Part shown: one piece after another, positions 28,301 to 37,500 of the stretch
Numbering within the stretch: position 1 is the stretch's first letter
Layout of the letters: every line of letters begins with the position of its first letter
Position numbers and translations under genes: made by a program
NCBI RefSeq assembly: GCF_008254045.1
Contig: NZ_CP042425.1
Span: 2,542,001-2,606,000, forward strand
Direction of reading: 5' to 3'
Origin: Limnoglobus roseus
GTDB lineage: Bacteria > Planctomycetota > Planctomycetia > Gemmatales > Gemmataceae
Length of the DNA stretch: 64,000 nt
The notes under the pieces: generated by a model
Seen by the model: the letters and a program-made list of their open reading frames with translations, nothing else
What the model was told of the DNA's origin: nothing
Database searches by the model: none

Positions 28301-31300
28301 TACAGACCGTACACCTTCGCCGTGCTGTCGAACAGTTGGAACCGGCTGCCGGTGATGTCATTCAGCGTGAACACCTGCCCGGGGTTCAGCACGCTCACCT
28401 GCTTCTGTTGCGTGAAGTGCTTCGCCGGGTCGAGGCCGTTGGCCAGCCGCAGGTCGAGGAACTTCGCGTCCTGTTCCGGCAGGGTGACGTGCTTGACCGT
28501 CGTCGAGAGCGGGTCCACGGCGACGACGTGAATCATCGACTGCGGCCCCAGCCCCCGCCGCGGGACGCGGATCACGCCGTCCTTGTCGGGCACGAGGTTC
28601 ACGACGACCGTCGAAGCGTCGGCCAGGAAGTCGAGGTTCGCGAAGCCGGAAGAATTACTGCCGACACCTCCGTTAATAGCCTTGTTGAGTTTTTCGATTT
28701 CTTGCGGTGGCGTGGCCCCGCCCGCGCGGCGGAAGGAATCGCCGCCTTCGGCCATCTGCTCGCCGGTCGTGGTGGGGCGGATGGCCCACGGGTTGAGGAG
28801 CAACTGCGGGCGGTCGAGCATGTTGCCGGGGTACTTCTTCTGGGCCTTGCGCTCGAGGACGTAGCGGTACTCGTCGCCGATGTTGCGGCCGGTCTGGTAG
28901 ACTGACACGGCATGCCCGGGATAGACGCCGGAAAGTTCGGCATCGCGGACGACGCCGAGATCCGCGAACGCCGAGTACGCCGGCTGGTAGCGGGTGGCGA
29001 ACAGGTGGACGCGGGCGAACTTCGACCCGTCGGTCAGGCGGATCACAAGGTCGTCGGCCGTGGTCGTGATGTCGCGAATCGCCACCGGCTTCAGGCCGGG
29101 CAGTTCCATCTGCCGCACGTCGTTGAGGACGTACCCGTTCTGCACCGTGCCGTCGACCACGCGGACGCGAACTTTCTCGCCGCGGGCCTTCAGGTACAGG
29201 TCGTAGTCGCCGGCCGCGAGGCCGCGGAGTTCGAGCAGGCCGTTGGCAATCGCGAGCGAATCGAACTTGTCGGCCCGGATGGTGCCGTCAACGAGTTCAA
29301 ACAGGGCGAACTCGGCCCGCGTCGGCCGGTCGGCCGTGCCGAGGTACGGCACCGTCACCACGTCGCCGGCTTTCGCGTGCAGCAGTTGCCGGTAAGTGTG
29401 CTGGTCGGTCGCTGGCGTCCAGGTGTGCGACGTGCCTTCCGGCCCGGTCGCCGTCACCGTGGCGATGTCCGGCAGCGAGCCGAGGTTCACCCGGCCCTTC
29501 GCGTCGGTCTTCAGCGACACGCTCACCGGCTCGCGGAAGTCCTTGTGCTTGAGGCTCAGGCTCACCGCCCGGTCCGGCTTCGCCTCGCCGGTGCGGCCGA
29601 GGAGTTCGATCGCGTAGTCGCCGCCGAACTTCGCCAGGTGCAGGTCCTCGACCTTGTCCGTGCGGTCGATCTCGTTCAGGGCGAACGTGTACGCGGCCGA
29701 CAGGTCCACGGTCTTCGCGGTACTCAGGTTCTTCACCCTCGCCGTGAGCTGCACGACGATCATCGTCGTCCGGCCCGGCACCCGCAGGTCGTAGGTCGAC
29801 TCGCGGTCCTCGAACAGCTTGAAGTCGGGCACTTCGAGCGAGGTCGAGATGTTGTTCAAGTCGACGGACGTGATCCGCAGCTTCACCTCGTCGAGCACCT
29901 TCACCGACACCGGCCGGCCGTCGAGGTACAGCCCCGGGCGCACGATCAGTTGCGAAAGGCGCTGCGTCAGCAGGCTTTCCCGATCGACGTGGAAGCCGGC
30001 GACGAGGTTGTACGTCTCGGCCTTGTGGTCCAGGGAATCAATGCTGGCGAAGCTGCCGCGGCGAATCACGATCGGCCGGCGGCCGGGGGCGGTGCTGTAC
30101 GGGACCGTCACGACGCCGTCCTTGTCCGGCGTGTACTCGGTGCCGCCGAGCCATACCGTCGCGTCGGCCACCGGCCGGTTCGCCTCGTCCACGACGCGGA
30201 CGTTCTCGCCGGCCGTGCCGACGGTCACGATCGGCCGCAGGCGGCCCTTGCGGATCAACGCCCGGCTGCTCTTGCCGCCGCCGATGAAGTCGATGACGTA
30301 CACGCCCGGCTTGGTCAACTCCGGGAACTCGAACGTGCGGTCCACCCGCCGCAGCGGGGCCTCGGTGTAGGCGTACACCTTCTCGCTGTTGGCCACGAGG
30401 CCGTCGAGGGTGATGTCGGTGTCGATCTCCTTCTGCGTGGCCCGGTAGACGTTGACGGTGTTGATCTCGAACACCTTCACGAGCAGCGACGACACGTTCT
30501 TGACCGCCACGCCGAGCTTCACCGGCTCGTCGGCGGCGTAGTCGGCCTTGTTCGTGTACGCGAAGTCGATGTCGATCCGCTCCTTGATCGCCCGGAACAG
30601 TTCGGGGGGCAATTTCGCCGCCCACTCGTCGGCGTCGCCCAGGCCGTTCACGGCTTTCGTCTCGGCGAAGACGTGCCGCAGGTACTCCTCTTGGAAGTAC
30701 GGCTCGAACTCCTTCGGCGACGGAGCGGCGACCAGGAAGTGGGCGAGGTAGCTCCGCACCAATTCTTCGTCGCCGTAAACCGGCGGCATCAGCGTGACGG
30801 CGACGAAGTCGGTGTTCAGGTCGGCCGGGTAGCCCTTCGACGCCTCCGATTCGAGCATCGCCTTCGCCATGTACGGCTGCCGCCGCGGGAGCTTGAGGTA
30901 CGCGACGAACCGATCCTTGTCGAACTCCCCGTTCGCCCGGTCGAAGGCGAGCCGGTGGTAGAGGACGTGGGCCTTCAGCGAGTTGTAGCTCGCCGGCAAC
31001 TTGCCCACGAACGCCTGCAACCGCTCCAAGAAGGCCAGGGCGAGCTTGCGGTCCCGCTTCCAGTTGCTGTCCGCCCCGGGGTGCAACCGCACGAGGTAGG
31101 CGTTCACGAAGACCTCGTTGTTCAGCAGGTCCGGGCGGGCCTTTAGCACCTCGTCGAGTTGGGCCAGCGTCAAGTGCGTGTGGATGTTGAGGGAGCCGAA
31201 GCCGCCGGCGTGCGGGGCCTTCAGGTCGGCGTCGATCAGGTCGAGCAGCTTCGGCACGTCCGGCCGCCGGAGCCGTTGGAGCAGGAGCCGCCGCTTCTCC

Positions 31301-31809
31301 CACCCGAGTTCCGTGCCGGCCAGCCAGTCGAGGGCGGAATCCTCGAAGTTGTCGAGGTTGCTCCACCGCCGCAGCGAGTCGGCCAGGAGCGTGTCGCGGG
31401 CGATCCGCTTCGGGTCGAGGGCCGTCGGCAGGTTCGGGGCCACGCCGAGGACGTCCTTCGTGTGGTTGAACTGCACGCCGACGCGGCCGCGGACGTAGTC
31501 GAGGACCTTCTTCGGGTCGCGCTCGTAGGTGAGCAGCATCTGCCGCGTCTGGATTTCGGTGAACCGCTGCGTGCGGCCGTGACGTTCGAGCCACGGCTTT
31601 TGCAGCCCCTCGAGTTTTTCGAACTGCTCGGTGTTGAGGTAGTGGAGGCAGTGGTAGTAGTAGTAGTCCTCGGTCCCGGGGATGAGTTGCTTGAGGACGG
31701 CCGCCCGGTCCTTCGCCAAGGCGAAGTCTTCGGCGAACGGCACGTCGGCGGCAAACCCGCCGGCGGCAAAGGCGGTCATGACGGCGATCCCGAGGGAGAG
31801 GCGGAACAT
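25396..31809 (-). CDS. Very large secreted protein, alpha-2-macroglobulin-like, no thioester motif
   Basis: 2137 residues from ATG 31809 (AGGG 7 bases upstream; GTG 31815 is an alternative). A signal peptide (MFRLSLGIAVMTAFAAGGFAA) leads to a helical N-terminal region rich in RDxLLADSLRRW-type segments. Many beta-sandwich, macroglobulin-like stretches follow (PGVYVIDFIGGGKSSRALI, RVVDEANRPVADATVWLGG). Around residue 1350 there is a Gly/Pro-rich linker and then a Lys/Glu-rich coiled coil. The C-terminal third has further helical repeats and ends in beta-rich sequence. I see no GCGEQ thioester, so it is not a classical trapping macroglobulin. It is inferred to act in the periplasm or outside; function unknown. 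Confidence 0.85.
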   Translation of the reverse strand: MFRLSLGIAVMTAFAAGGFAADVPFAEDFALAKDRAAVLKQLIPGTEDYYYYHCLHYLNTEQFEKLEGLQKPWLERHGRTQRFTEIQTRQMLLTYERDPKKVLDYVRGRVGVQFNHTKDVLGVAPNLPTALDPKRIARDTLLADSLRRWSNLDNFEDSALDWLAGTELGWEKRRLLLQRLRRPDVPKLLDLIDADLKAPHAGGFGSLNIHTHLTLAQLDEVLKARPDLLNNEVFVNAYLVRLHPGADSNWKRDRKLALAFLERLQAFVGKLPASYNSLKAHVLYHRLAFDRANGEFDKDRFVAYLKLPRRQPYMAKAMLESEASKGYPADLNTDFVAVTLMPPVYGDEELVRSYLAHFLVAAPSPKEFEPYFQEEYLRHVFAETKAVNGLGDADEWAAKLPPELFRAIKERIDIDFAYTNKADYAADEPVKLGVAVKNVSSLLVKVFEINTVNVYRATQKEIDTDITLDGLVANSEKVYAYTEAPLRRVDRTFEFPELTKPGVYVIDFIGGGKSSRALIRKGRLRPIVTVGTAGENVRVVDEANRPVADATVWLGGTEYTPDKDGVVTVPYSTAPGRRPIVIRRGSFASIDSLDHKAETYNLVAGFHVDRESLLTQRLSQLIVRPGLYLDGRPVSVKVLDEVKLRITSVDLNNISTSLEVPDFKLFEDRESTYDLRVPGRTTMIVVQLTARVKNLSTAKTVDLSAAYTFALNEIDRTDKVEDLHLAKFGGDYAIELLGRTGEAKPDRAVSLSLKHKDFREPVSVSLKTDAKGRVNLGSLPDIATVTATGPEGTSHTWTPATDQHTYRQLLHAKAGDVVTVPYLGTADRPTRAEFALFELVDGTIRADKFDSLAIANGLLELRGLAAGDYDLYLKARGEKVRVRVVDGTVQNGYVLNDVRQMELPGLKPVAIRDITTTADDLVIRLTDGSKFARVHLFATRYQPAYSAFADLGVVRDAELSGVYPGHAVSVYQTGRNIGDEYRYVLERKAQKKYPGNMLDRPQLLLNPWAIRPTTTGEQMAEGGDSFRRAGGATPPQEIEKLNKAINGGVGSNSSGFANLDFLADASTVVVNLVPDKDGVIRVPRRGLGPQSMIHVVAVDPLSTTVKHVTLPEQDAKFLDLRLANGLDPAKHFTQQKQVSVLNPGQVFTLNDITGSRFQLFDSTAKVYGLYATLSKDPKLTEFAFILTWPKLTPDEKRATYSKYSSHELNFFLARKDREFFAAVVRPYLANKKDKTFLDHYLLDQDIGEYLKPWNYNRLNSVERVLLAQRIANEPARTSRHFDDLLRLLPPRTDRDIFLFDTAVSSGGLGDDTLNRAKSDRYREIGKPLPKKSEDAPQRGADPFAATPPPAAMPAPGGGPGGPAGGMGGFGAGGGRRSGEAQRESLERELKKESAQRDGRAKQLDDAKKDMKAGNEDFSLKALNEADKEAAFFDQDAKRKLGAVRQLYRQLDPTMEWAEDNYYHLPIAAQLADLVPVSPFWLDYSRHTGDGPFLSPHLADASRNFTEMMFALAVIDLPADAGQHEMKFNAGTMTLTAAGRAIAFHEEVRPADGQPGAVPILVSQNFYRNGDRFKDENGERLDKFVTGEFLTQTVYGCQVVVTNPTSSRQKLTALVQLPVGAVPVANGQFTKTVVLDLEPYRTATVDYFFYFPTAGTFPQFPLHVGKAERFVAATAPVTFTVVDKPTKPDTTSWAFVSQNGTNEDVLAFLGRENVRALNLDAIAFRLKDRGFFDAVTKLLQDRHLYHPTTWSYALLHADLAAAKEYLQHADGFVNEVGGPIVSPLLVVDPVVRHQYEHLEYKPLVNARAHALGKRRQIVNDRFHAEYAATMKGLTYRRDLTDADKLAVTYYLLLQDRVDEAFATFGGVNAEKVPTKMQYDYCAAYLDFYREDTAHARSVAMKYANYPVDKWKNTFAPIVSQLDEAEGKAGKVLDPDDRNQQQGRLAATEPSFEFAVENKAINLSWQNVEAVTVNYYEMDVELLFSRNPFVQQSGGQFASIRPNATKVVKLPAAAGKTGVPIDPAFLKKNVLVEVVAAGKTRSAAYYANAMDVTTTESYGQVRVADAAGAKPLSKVYVKVYAKLADGTVKFHKDGYTDLRGRFDYASVSTPERQPVTRFAVLILSDDQGATIREVNPPQQ

Positions 31810-31905
31810 CAGCACACCCTGCGTGAAAGGACTGTGGGTGCGAACAGGGTACCAGAAAGTGTGTTTCGTGTCTGTAACGGCGCAAGAAGGATCCGTCGAT
31901 CCAAG

Positions 31906-32220
31906 TTAATAAGCACCACCCTCCGGCACGCGACCTTGATCGTCCGGATACTTCCCATCTGTTACCGCATTATCGTTCCCGCACACATCTTCGAAATTCC
32001 AGACCCAGATCGCATCGCCTGGTTTGGGCTTGGACTTCAAATACGCCATGAAGGAATCGAAATCGTTGAAGATGTGGCGATCTGGCGCGCAACTGCCGTA
32101 ATAAAAGCGATGTTCCACGATGATCGGGCCGCTCTGTTCGAGCACTTCACGGATGGCGGAAAGCCGTTCCGCCGACACGATCACGCGACCCTCGCTCGAC
32201 CACTTATCACGATCTTCCAT
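31906..32220 (-). CDS. Hypothetical protein downstream of ung
   Basis: 104 residues from ATG 32220, with AGG about 8 bases upstream. No family was recognised. It is soluble and acidic, with an aromatic core (VEHRFYYGSCAPDRHIFNDF and DAIWVWNFEDVC). It starts 18 bases after the ung stop on the same strand, so it is probably co-transcribed with ung. It could be a small immunity-like or stress protein, but nothing in the sequence shows that. Confidence 0.6.
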   Translation of the reverse strand: MEDRDKWSSEGRVIVSAERLSAIREVLEQSGPIIVEHRFYYGSCAPDRHIFNDFDSFMAYLKSKPKPGDAIWVWNFEDVCGNDNAVTDGKYPDDQGRVPEGGAY

Positions 32221-32238
32221 GTTTCAACCTGTGGTGTG

Positions 32239-32994
32239 TCACGATACCTTCTCCGGCAGTTTCCAGTCGATCGGGGCGTGCCCGAAGTCGGTGAGGGCGG
32301 CGTTGATCTTCGAGAACGGCTTGCTGCCGAAGAAGCCGTTGTGGGCCGACAGCGGCGAAGGGTGGGCCGACTGAATGATCTCGTGCCGGTTCGCGTCGAT
32401 GAGCACCTTCTTCTTCCCGGCGTACCCGCCCCACAGCACGAACACCACCGGCTCTGTCTTTGCGTTCACGGCCTTCAGCGCGGCGTCGGTGAACTTCTCC
32501 CACCCCCTGTTGGCGTGCGAGTTCGGCGTGCCGGACCGCACCGTCAGCACGGCGTTCAGCATCAGGACGCCCTGCTTCGCCCACGCCGCGAGGTAGCCGT
32601 GCTTGGCCGGCGGGATGCCGAGATCACTTTCGAGTTCCTTGTAGATGTTCCGTAGCGATGCCGGCAGTGCTACCCCCGGCCGCACCGAGAAGCAGAGGCC
32701 GTGCGCGTGCCCCGGCGTCGGGTACGGGTCTTGGCCGAGCAGCACGACCTTCACGCCGTCGAATGGGGTGTACTTGAAGGCGTTGTACACGTCATCGGCG
32801 GCCGGGAAGACCTCGTGCTCGGTTCGCTCGGCCGCGACGAACTCTTGCAGCTTCGCAAAGTACGGCTGGCCGAACTCGCCGCCAAGGGCCGGTCCCCACG
32901 ACGCTGGGAAGTCAGCCGGCGGTGGCACCGCTGGCGTGTCGGCCGGCGGCTCGTCGAACAGCGAAGCGGCCGCGGGAGGTTTCTTCTTCGCCAT
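32239..32994 (-). CDS. ung: Uracil-DNA glycosylase (family 1)
   Basis: 251 residues from ATG 32994. The water-activating loop GQDPYP (residues 87-92, catalytic Asp89) and the minor-groove loop HPSPLS (211-216, His211) are complete, and the uracil pocket SLRNIYKELESDLG is typical. It removes uracil from DNA at the start of base-excision repair. An extra N-terminal tail of about 25 residues rich in Lys, Pro and Ala precedes the core. An in-frame extension upstream to 33069 reads into the inverted repeat at 33023-33132 and is rejected as the start. Confidence 0.95.
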   Translation of the reverse strand: MAKKKPPAAASLFDEPPADTPAVPPPADFPASWGPALGGEFGQPYFAKLQEFVAAERTEHEVFPAADDVYNAFKYTPFDGVKVVLLGQDPYPTPGHAHGLCFSVRPGVALPASLRNIYKELESDLGIPPAKHGYLAAWAKQGVLMLNAVLTVRSGTPNSHANRGWEKFTDAALKAVNAKTEPVVFVLWGGYAGKKKVLIDANRHEIIQSAHPSPLSAHNGFFGSKPFSKINAALTDFGHAPIDWKLPEKVS

Positions 32995-33022
32995 GATGAT
33001 TCCGGTAAGGGGGAAGAAGACA

Positions 33023-33132
33023 TCTCGCGCAGAGCCGCAAAGACGCCAAGAAGGAAGAGAAGAGTTCATTTTCAGGAGACGAAAATCAAACTCTTCTCTT
33101 CCTTCTTGGCGTCTTTGCGGCTCTGCGCGAGA
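33023..33132. repeat. Perfect 44-bp inverted repeat with 22-base loop
   Basis: The left arm (33023-33066) and right arm (33089-33132) are exact reverse complements. The arms are built from AGAG/CGCAAAGACGCCAAGAAGG-type purine-rich phrases, unlike the surrounding GC-rich codons. It lies between the DUF1015 stop (33145) and the ung start (32994), both on the minus strand. It is the longest stem in the window and has the look of a small repeat or MITE-like element. Confidence 0.88.
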
Positions 33133-33144
33133 CTCTTCTTGATT

Positions 33145-34446
33145 TCAGTCCTTCTTCAAGGAGTTGTACACCAGCCCGGTCAGCAGCTTCGGGTAGAAGT
33201 ACGTCGACTTCGGCGGCATCTTCTCCAGGTTGCCGGCGATCGACTCGACGTGTTCCATCTCGGCCGGCGGGACGAGGCACGCCAGTTGGCACGACTTCGC
33301 CGCCACCGCGTCGGTCACTTCCTTCAGCAGATGGACGTACTGGCACTTCGCCTCGCCGCCGACGGCGTCCTTGATGATGCGGTCCAGCACGAGTTTGTGC
33401 AGGATGCTCACGCCGAGGCCGCGCCACTCGGCACTCTGGTCCGGGGCAACGCCGTCCATCGCGGCCGGGTCGCGGAGCTTCGCCACCACCCACTTGCCGT
33501 CGGCCACGGTGCCGAAGCCGAGGCACAACTGCGAGCCGTCCATCTGCACGTGTTCCCACGCCGCCGTCGCGTCGTCGCCCACGTGGTCGATGGTGAACAA
33601 GTCCTTCAGCAACTCTTGCAGGCGGTCGCTCGTGATCGGCGGCAGACCGCTGACGAGGCGGTGCGTCGGCAGGATGATGAGGCCGGGGTCGGACATGCCG
33701 ACGAGCATCATCAGGCAGAAGTTCGGGGCCGCCTCGTCGTCAGGCACCTGCCCCGCGGCCCGCTGTTCTTCCAGGTACTTCACGCCGGTTTCGTAGCGGT
33801 GGTGGCCGTCGGCGATGAACACCGACTTCGGACCCATCAGCCCGATCACCTGCGAAATCGTCGCTTGATCGGTCACGACCCACAGCCGGTTGACGACGCC
33901 CAAGTGGTCGGTCGCCACCCGCGGCGGACTCTTGCGGATCAGCGGTTCGAGCTTCGCGAAGACTTCGCCGTCGTCGTCCGGGTAGAGGCCGAACACCGGA
34001 GACAGGTTGAAATTCGTCGCCCGGTAGAGGTTCAAGCGGTCGGCCTTCGGGCCGCTCATCGTTTGCTCGTGCGGGTAAATCTTCCCCTCGCCGAACGGCT
34101 CCAACCGCACGCGGGCGAAGAAGCCGCGGCGGGTGAACGTCTGCCCCTCGGCCGTGAACTCCTGCTCGTAGACGTACAGGCTGCGGGCGGTGTCCTGCGT
34201 GACGGCCCCGGACGCGAGCCAATCGCGCATCGTCTGCCCGGCCCGCGTGTAGCGGTTGTTGTCCTCGTCGTCGCCCTCTTCCGGCTTCGTCAACTCCACG
34301 CGGATCGCGTTGACCGGGCTAAGGTCGTAGAGCTTCTGCTGAAGGGCCTCGTCGATCACGTCGTAGGGCGGCGCGACGACGTGCGAGAGTTCGCCGACTT
34401 TGCCCAGGTCGTATCGGAAGCCACGAAAGGCGCGGATGTCTGCCAT
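33145..34446 (-). CDS. DUF1015 family protein
   Basis: 433 residues, full length for the family. Hallmarks are HVVAPPYDVID near the N-terminus, RRGFFARVRLEPF, IYPHEQTMSGPKADR and IADGHHRYETG. The conserved His/Asp-rich motif suggests a ligand or metal pocket, but no reaction is established for DUF1015. No signal peptide or membrane segment. It lies 63 bases downstream of the big kinase gene on the same strand and ends at the 44-bp inverted repeat. Confidence 0.9.
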   Translation of the reverse strand: MADIRAFRGFRYDLGKVGELSHVVAPPYDVIDEALQQKLYDLSPVNAIRVELTKPEEGDDEDNNRYTRAGQTMRDWLASGAVTQDTARSLYVYEQEFTAEGQTFTRRGFFARVRLEPFGEGKIYPHEQTMSGPKADRLNLYRATNFNLSPVFGLYPDDDGEVFAKLEPLIRKSPPRVATDHLGVVNRLWVVTDQATISQVIGLMGPKSVFIADGHHRYETGVKYLEEQRAAGQVPDDEAAPNFCLMMLVGMSDPGLIILPTHRLVSGLPPITSDRLQELLKDLFTIDHVGDDATAAWEHVQMDGSQLCLGFGTVADGKWVVAKLRDPAAMDGVAPDQSAEWRGLGVSILHKLVLDRIIKDAVGGEAKCQYVHLLKEVTDAVAAKSCQLACLVPPAEMEHVESIAGNLEKMPPKSTYFYPKLLTGLVYNSLKKD

Positions 34447-34509
34447 CGGTGTGAACCTCGGAGGGGATGCCCCTGGCAGAGTGTTCTATGAACGTCGCTT
34501 GTCTGAGGG

Positions 34510-37500
34510 TTACTTCGCCTTCAACTCCGCCTCGGCCTGTCGCTTCAGCGGCGAGTCGGCCGGGGCGTCGGCGGCGGCCGTGCGGAAGAGGGTGGCCGCG
34601 TCGGCCGGCTTGTTCAAGGAGCGATAGCGGTGGCCGAGCACGAAGGCGACCGGCCCACGGATTTCCGGCTTCATTGTCGGGGCGATGCCGCCCCAGCCGA
34701 AGACGTTCATCGTCCCCTTCCAGGCGAGAGCGAGCTGGAAAACCTGCGTCTTCGTCATGCCGCCGACCCGGAAGGACTCGGTCGCCCGCGCGATGGCGTC
34801 CCACAGGATCGCGTCCTGCTCGGCCGTCGGCCGGCCGGCGAACAAGTCCTGGCGGGCCTTTTCGTACACCAGCGTCCGTGGCGGTGCCCAGAAGAACTCG
34901 CCCGGCGTCATGTCCAGGAAGGCCATCTTGCGGGCCGTGTCTCGGCCCCGCGGCGACAGCCAGGTGGAGCGGACGACGGCCGGCGTCATGTTCAAGGCCC
35001 CGGCCACCTGCTTCGACATCTCATCGGTCGAGAACGACGCCGAGAGCGACTTGAAGATCGTCATCGCCTCGGCGTCGGAGAGGGCGTCGGTCCAACTCGC
35101 CATCGCCCAGTGCGCGACGAGGCCCTTGGGATCGACCGGAGAGGGCGGGGCCTTCGCGCGATCGGCCGGCGGCAGTTGCGCCAAAAACTCCGAGTACATT
35201 CCTTTCCGCCACTCGGCCGACGCCCCTGCCGCGTCGCCGGCCGACTGCCGCAGGAGCCCCTTTAAGAAATAAGCCTCGTAGTAGAACGAGTAGTCGAGGA
35301 TCGGCCGCGGGTACTCCGCGAGGTAGCGGTTGACCTCGTATTCGGCCTGATCGAGCTTGCCGGCGGCCGCCCGGTCGCGGGCGGCTTCCAGGGTCATCGA
35401 CAGGAACGACCGCTTGCGGTCTTCGGCCGTCTCCCGGTCGCGGAGCGGGCCGTAGAAGTGCTTGGCGTACACGTTCTCGTCCGGCCGCTTTTCCAGGCGG
35501 TTGACCCAGGCGTGCCACCGCATGATCCAGTGCGGCCGCTCGCTGCCGCCGGCCGCGTGGCCCCATTCCAGCATCTCGTCCAGGTGCTCGTCGCCGAAGG
35601 CCTTTGCCTTCTTGAAGTCGTCGGCCAAGGCGTAGGCGATCACCAGCGTGAGGAACCGGTTCGGGTCGCCGGCGTCCAGTTGGAGCGTTTCCCGCAGGCG
35701 GAACAGGGCGTCGAGTTGCTCGACGACCTTCGGGTCGCGGAAGAAGTGGCTGGCCGGCGAGACGAAGAACTGGTACGTGATCTCCTCGCGTAAGGCGGTC
35801 GGCACGTACCGCCGAATCTCGTCCGGCTGGTACTTCAGTTTGATCGCGGCGAGGGCGGCGTCGGCGTCGTCGAACCGCTTGGCCTTCAAGTGCAAGAGCC
35901 AGATCTGGAAGACGGAGATGATGCCCCACCGCGGGCTCTTGTCGGTGAACGCCCGTTCGAACGCCCGGCTGGCGTCCTCGGGGCGGTTCAACCGCACGAG
36001 GCACAGGCCGACCTTGCACCGGGCCTCGGCCGTGGCGTCCGCGTCCGGGTTGTCGCGGGCGAAGGCGGCGTACAGGGCCAGGGCGTCGGCCGTCTGACCG
36101 CGGGCGAGCGCGTCGTCGGCCCGCTCCAGGACACTCGCCACCGGCGGCAGCGGTTGATCTTCCACCCGCAAGAACCGCAGGCCTGCGTTCGGCGGCCAGA
36201 CGACGGCCAGGCGGCATCTGGCCGACACGTCCAGTTGCACCGGGTCTTCAAACGTCGTGGCCGCCCCGCTGTTCACCGACACGCGCAACCGATCGCCGTC
36301 CCGCTCGGCGACGACCTGCAACCGCCCGGGCTGGAGGGTCAGTGGTGCGGTCGTAAGCGGGATCCCGTCGCGGAGGATCTCGACGGCGGCGTGGCCCTGC
36401 GCCGCCGCGAACGACGGCGGTGAGGCGGCCGGCGTGCGGGCGTCGGGGTCGGTCGCCGCGGCGGCCGGGCGGACCACGAAGGCGTACCCGTTCGCGTCGT
36501 CGTTGCGGTCGTTGGACCGGTGGCCGATCACCACCCCCGCCCGGCGGCCTTCCCACCACTGTCCGTCGAATTCGGCCGTCACGCGGACCGTGCCCTCGGC
36601 CGGCAGATTGGTGATGACGAACGGGCCGGCCGCGGTGAGGTGATCGCCGTCGGGCCGGACCGGGTTCTCGAAGGCACCGTCGGCGGCCGCGACCGTCACC
36701 TCGCGGCGGACTTGCCACGCTCGCAGGCGGGCTTGCAGGTCTGCTTGCAGTCCCTGCGCGAGCTTGGCGTCCCGAGGCGTCAGCCACGCGACCTTCGCCT
36801 CCAGGCCGGCCCGATCCTCGGCCCGGATGCGCGGCTGGTTGAGTTCGTCCTTTACCGAAGCCGCGTACCGCTCGACGAGCTTCTGCGCCGCGGCCCGGCC
36901 CCGGGCTTCGTCCACGGCGGCGAGTTGAGCGATGTCCCCTTCGACCGCGTCGGCCGCGGCGGGCGTCCACGGCGACTGCTCCAATCCCGCCGCCACCCGG
37001 CCTTCCAGGTCGCGGCGTTCGCGGTTCGATCGGCTCAGCGCGACGGCCCCGACGACCGTCACCGCGACGACGACGACCGCCGCCGCGACGACGAGCTTGA
37101 TCGCGTGGCGGCGGGCCTTCCGCAGCACCGCCCGGGCGAACGGTTCTCGCCGGCCGAGGATCGGCTCGCCGCGGCGGAAGCGGTCCAGGTCTTCGGCCAT
37201 CGCCAGAGCCGACGGATAGCGGGCGGCCGGGTCTTTCGCCAGCGCCTTCAGGCAGACCGTCTCCAGGTCGCGGGGAACGCCCGGCCGTGCCTTGGAGGGC
37301 AGCACCGGGTCCAGCGTGCGGACCTGTTCGAGCGTGTCGAGGATCGAGTCACCACGGAACGGGGCCTTCGACGTCAAGCACTGGTAGAGGATCGCGCCGA
37401 GGGCGTAGGTGTCGGTCGCGGGGCCGATGAGGTGGATATGACCGGCGGCTTGCTCCGGGGCCATGTAGCTCGGGGTGCCCATGACGGCCCCAGTGTGCGT

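Noticed and set aside
25402-28905. Plus-strand open frame of over 1100 codons opposite the 2137-aa secreted protein
   Set aside because: Composition is Arg/Val/His-rich without motifs; the minus strand has signal peptide, codon bias and a continuous frame.
25396-31809. Classical thioester alpha-2-macroglobulin
   Set aside because: No GCGEQ motif is present in the sequence; only the general macroglobulin-like beta-rich build is suggested.
32995-33069. N-terminal extension of uracil-DNA glycosylase
   Set aside because: The extra codons run into the 44-bp inverted repeat; ATG 32994 gives a normal-length enzyme.
33023-33132. CRISPR repeat unit
   Set aside because: The repeat is an inverted pair, not an array of direct repeats with spacers, and no cas genes are present. 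No direct-repeat array was seen anywhere in the window.
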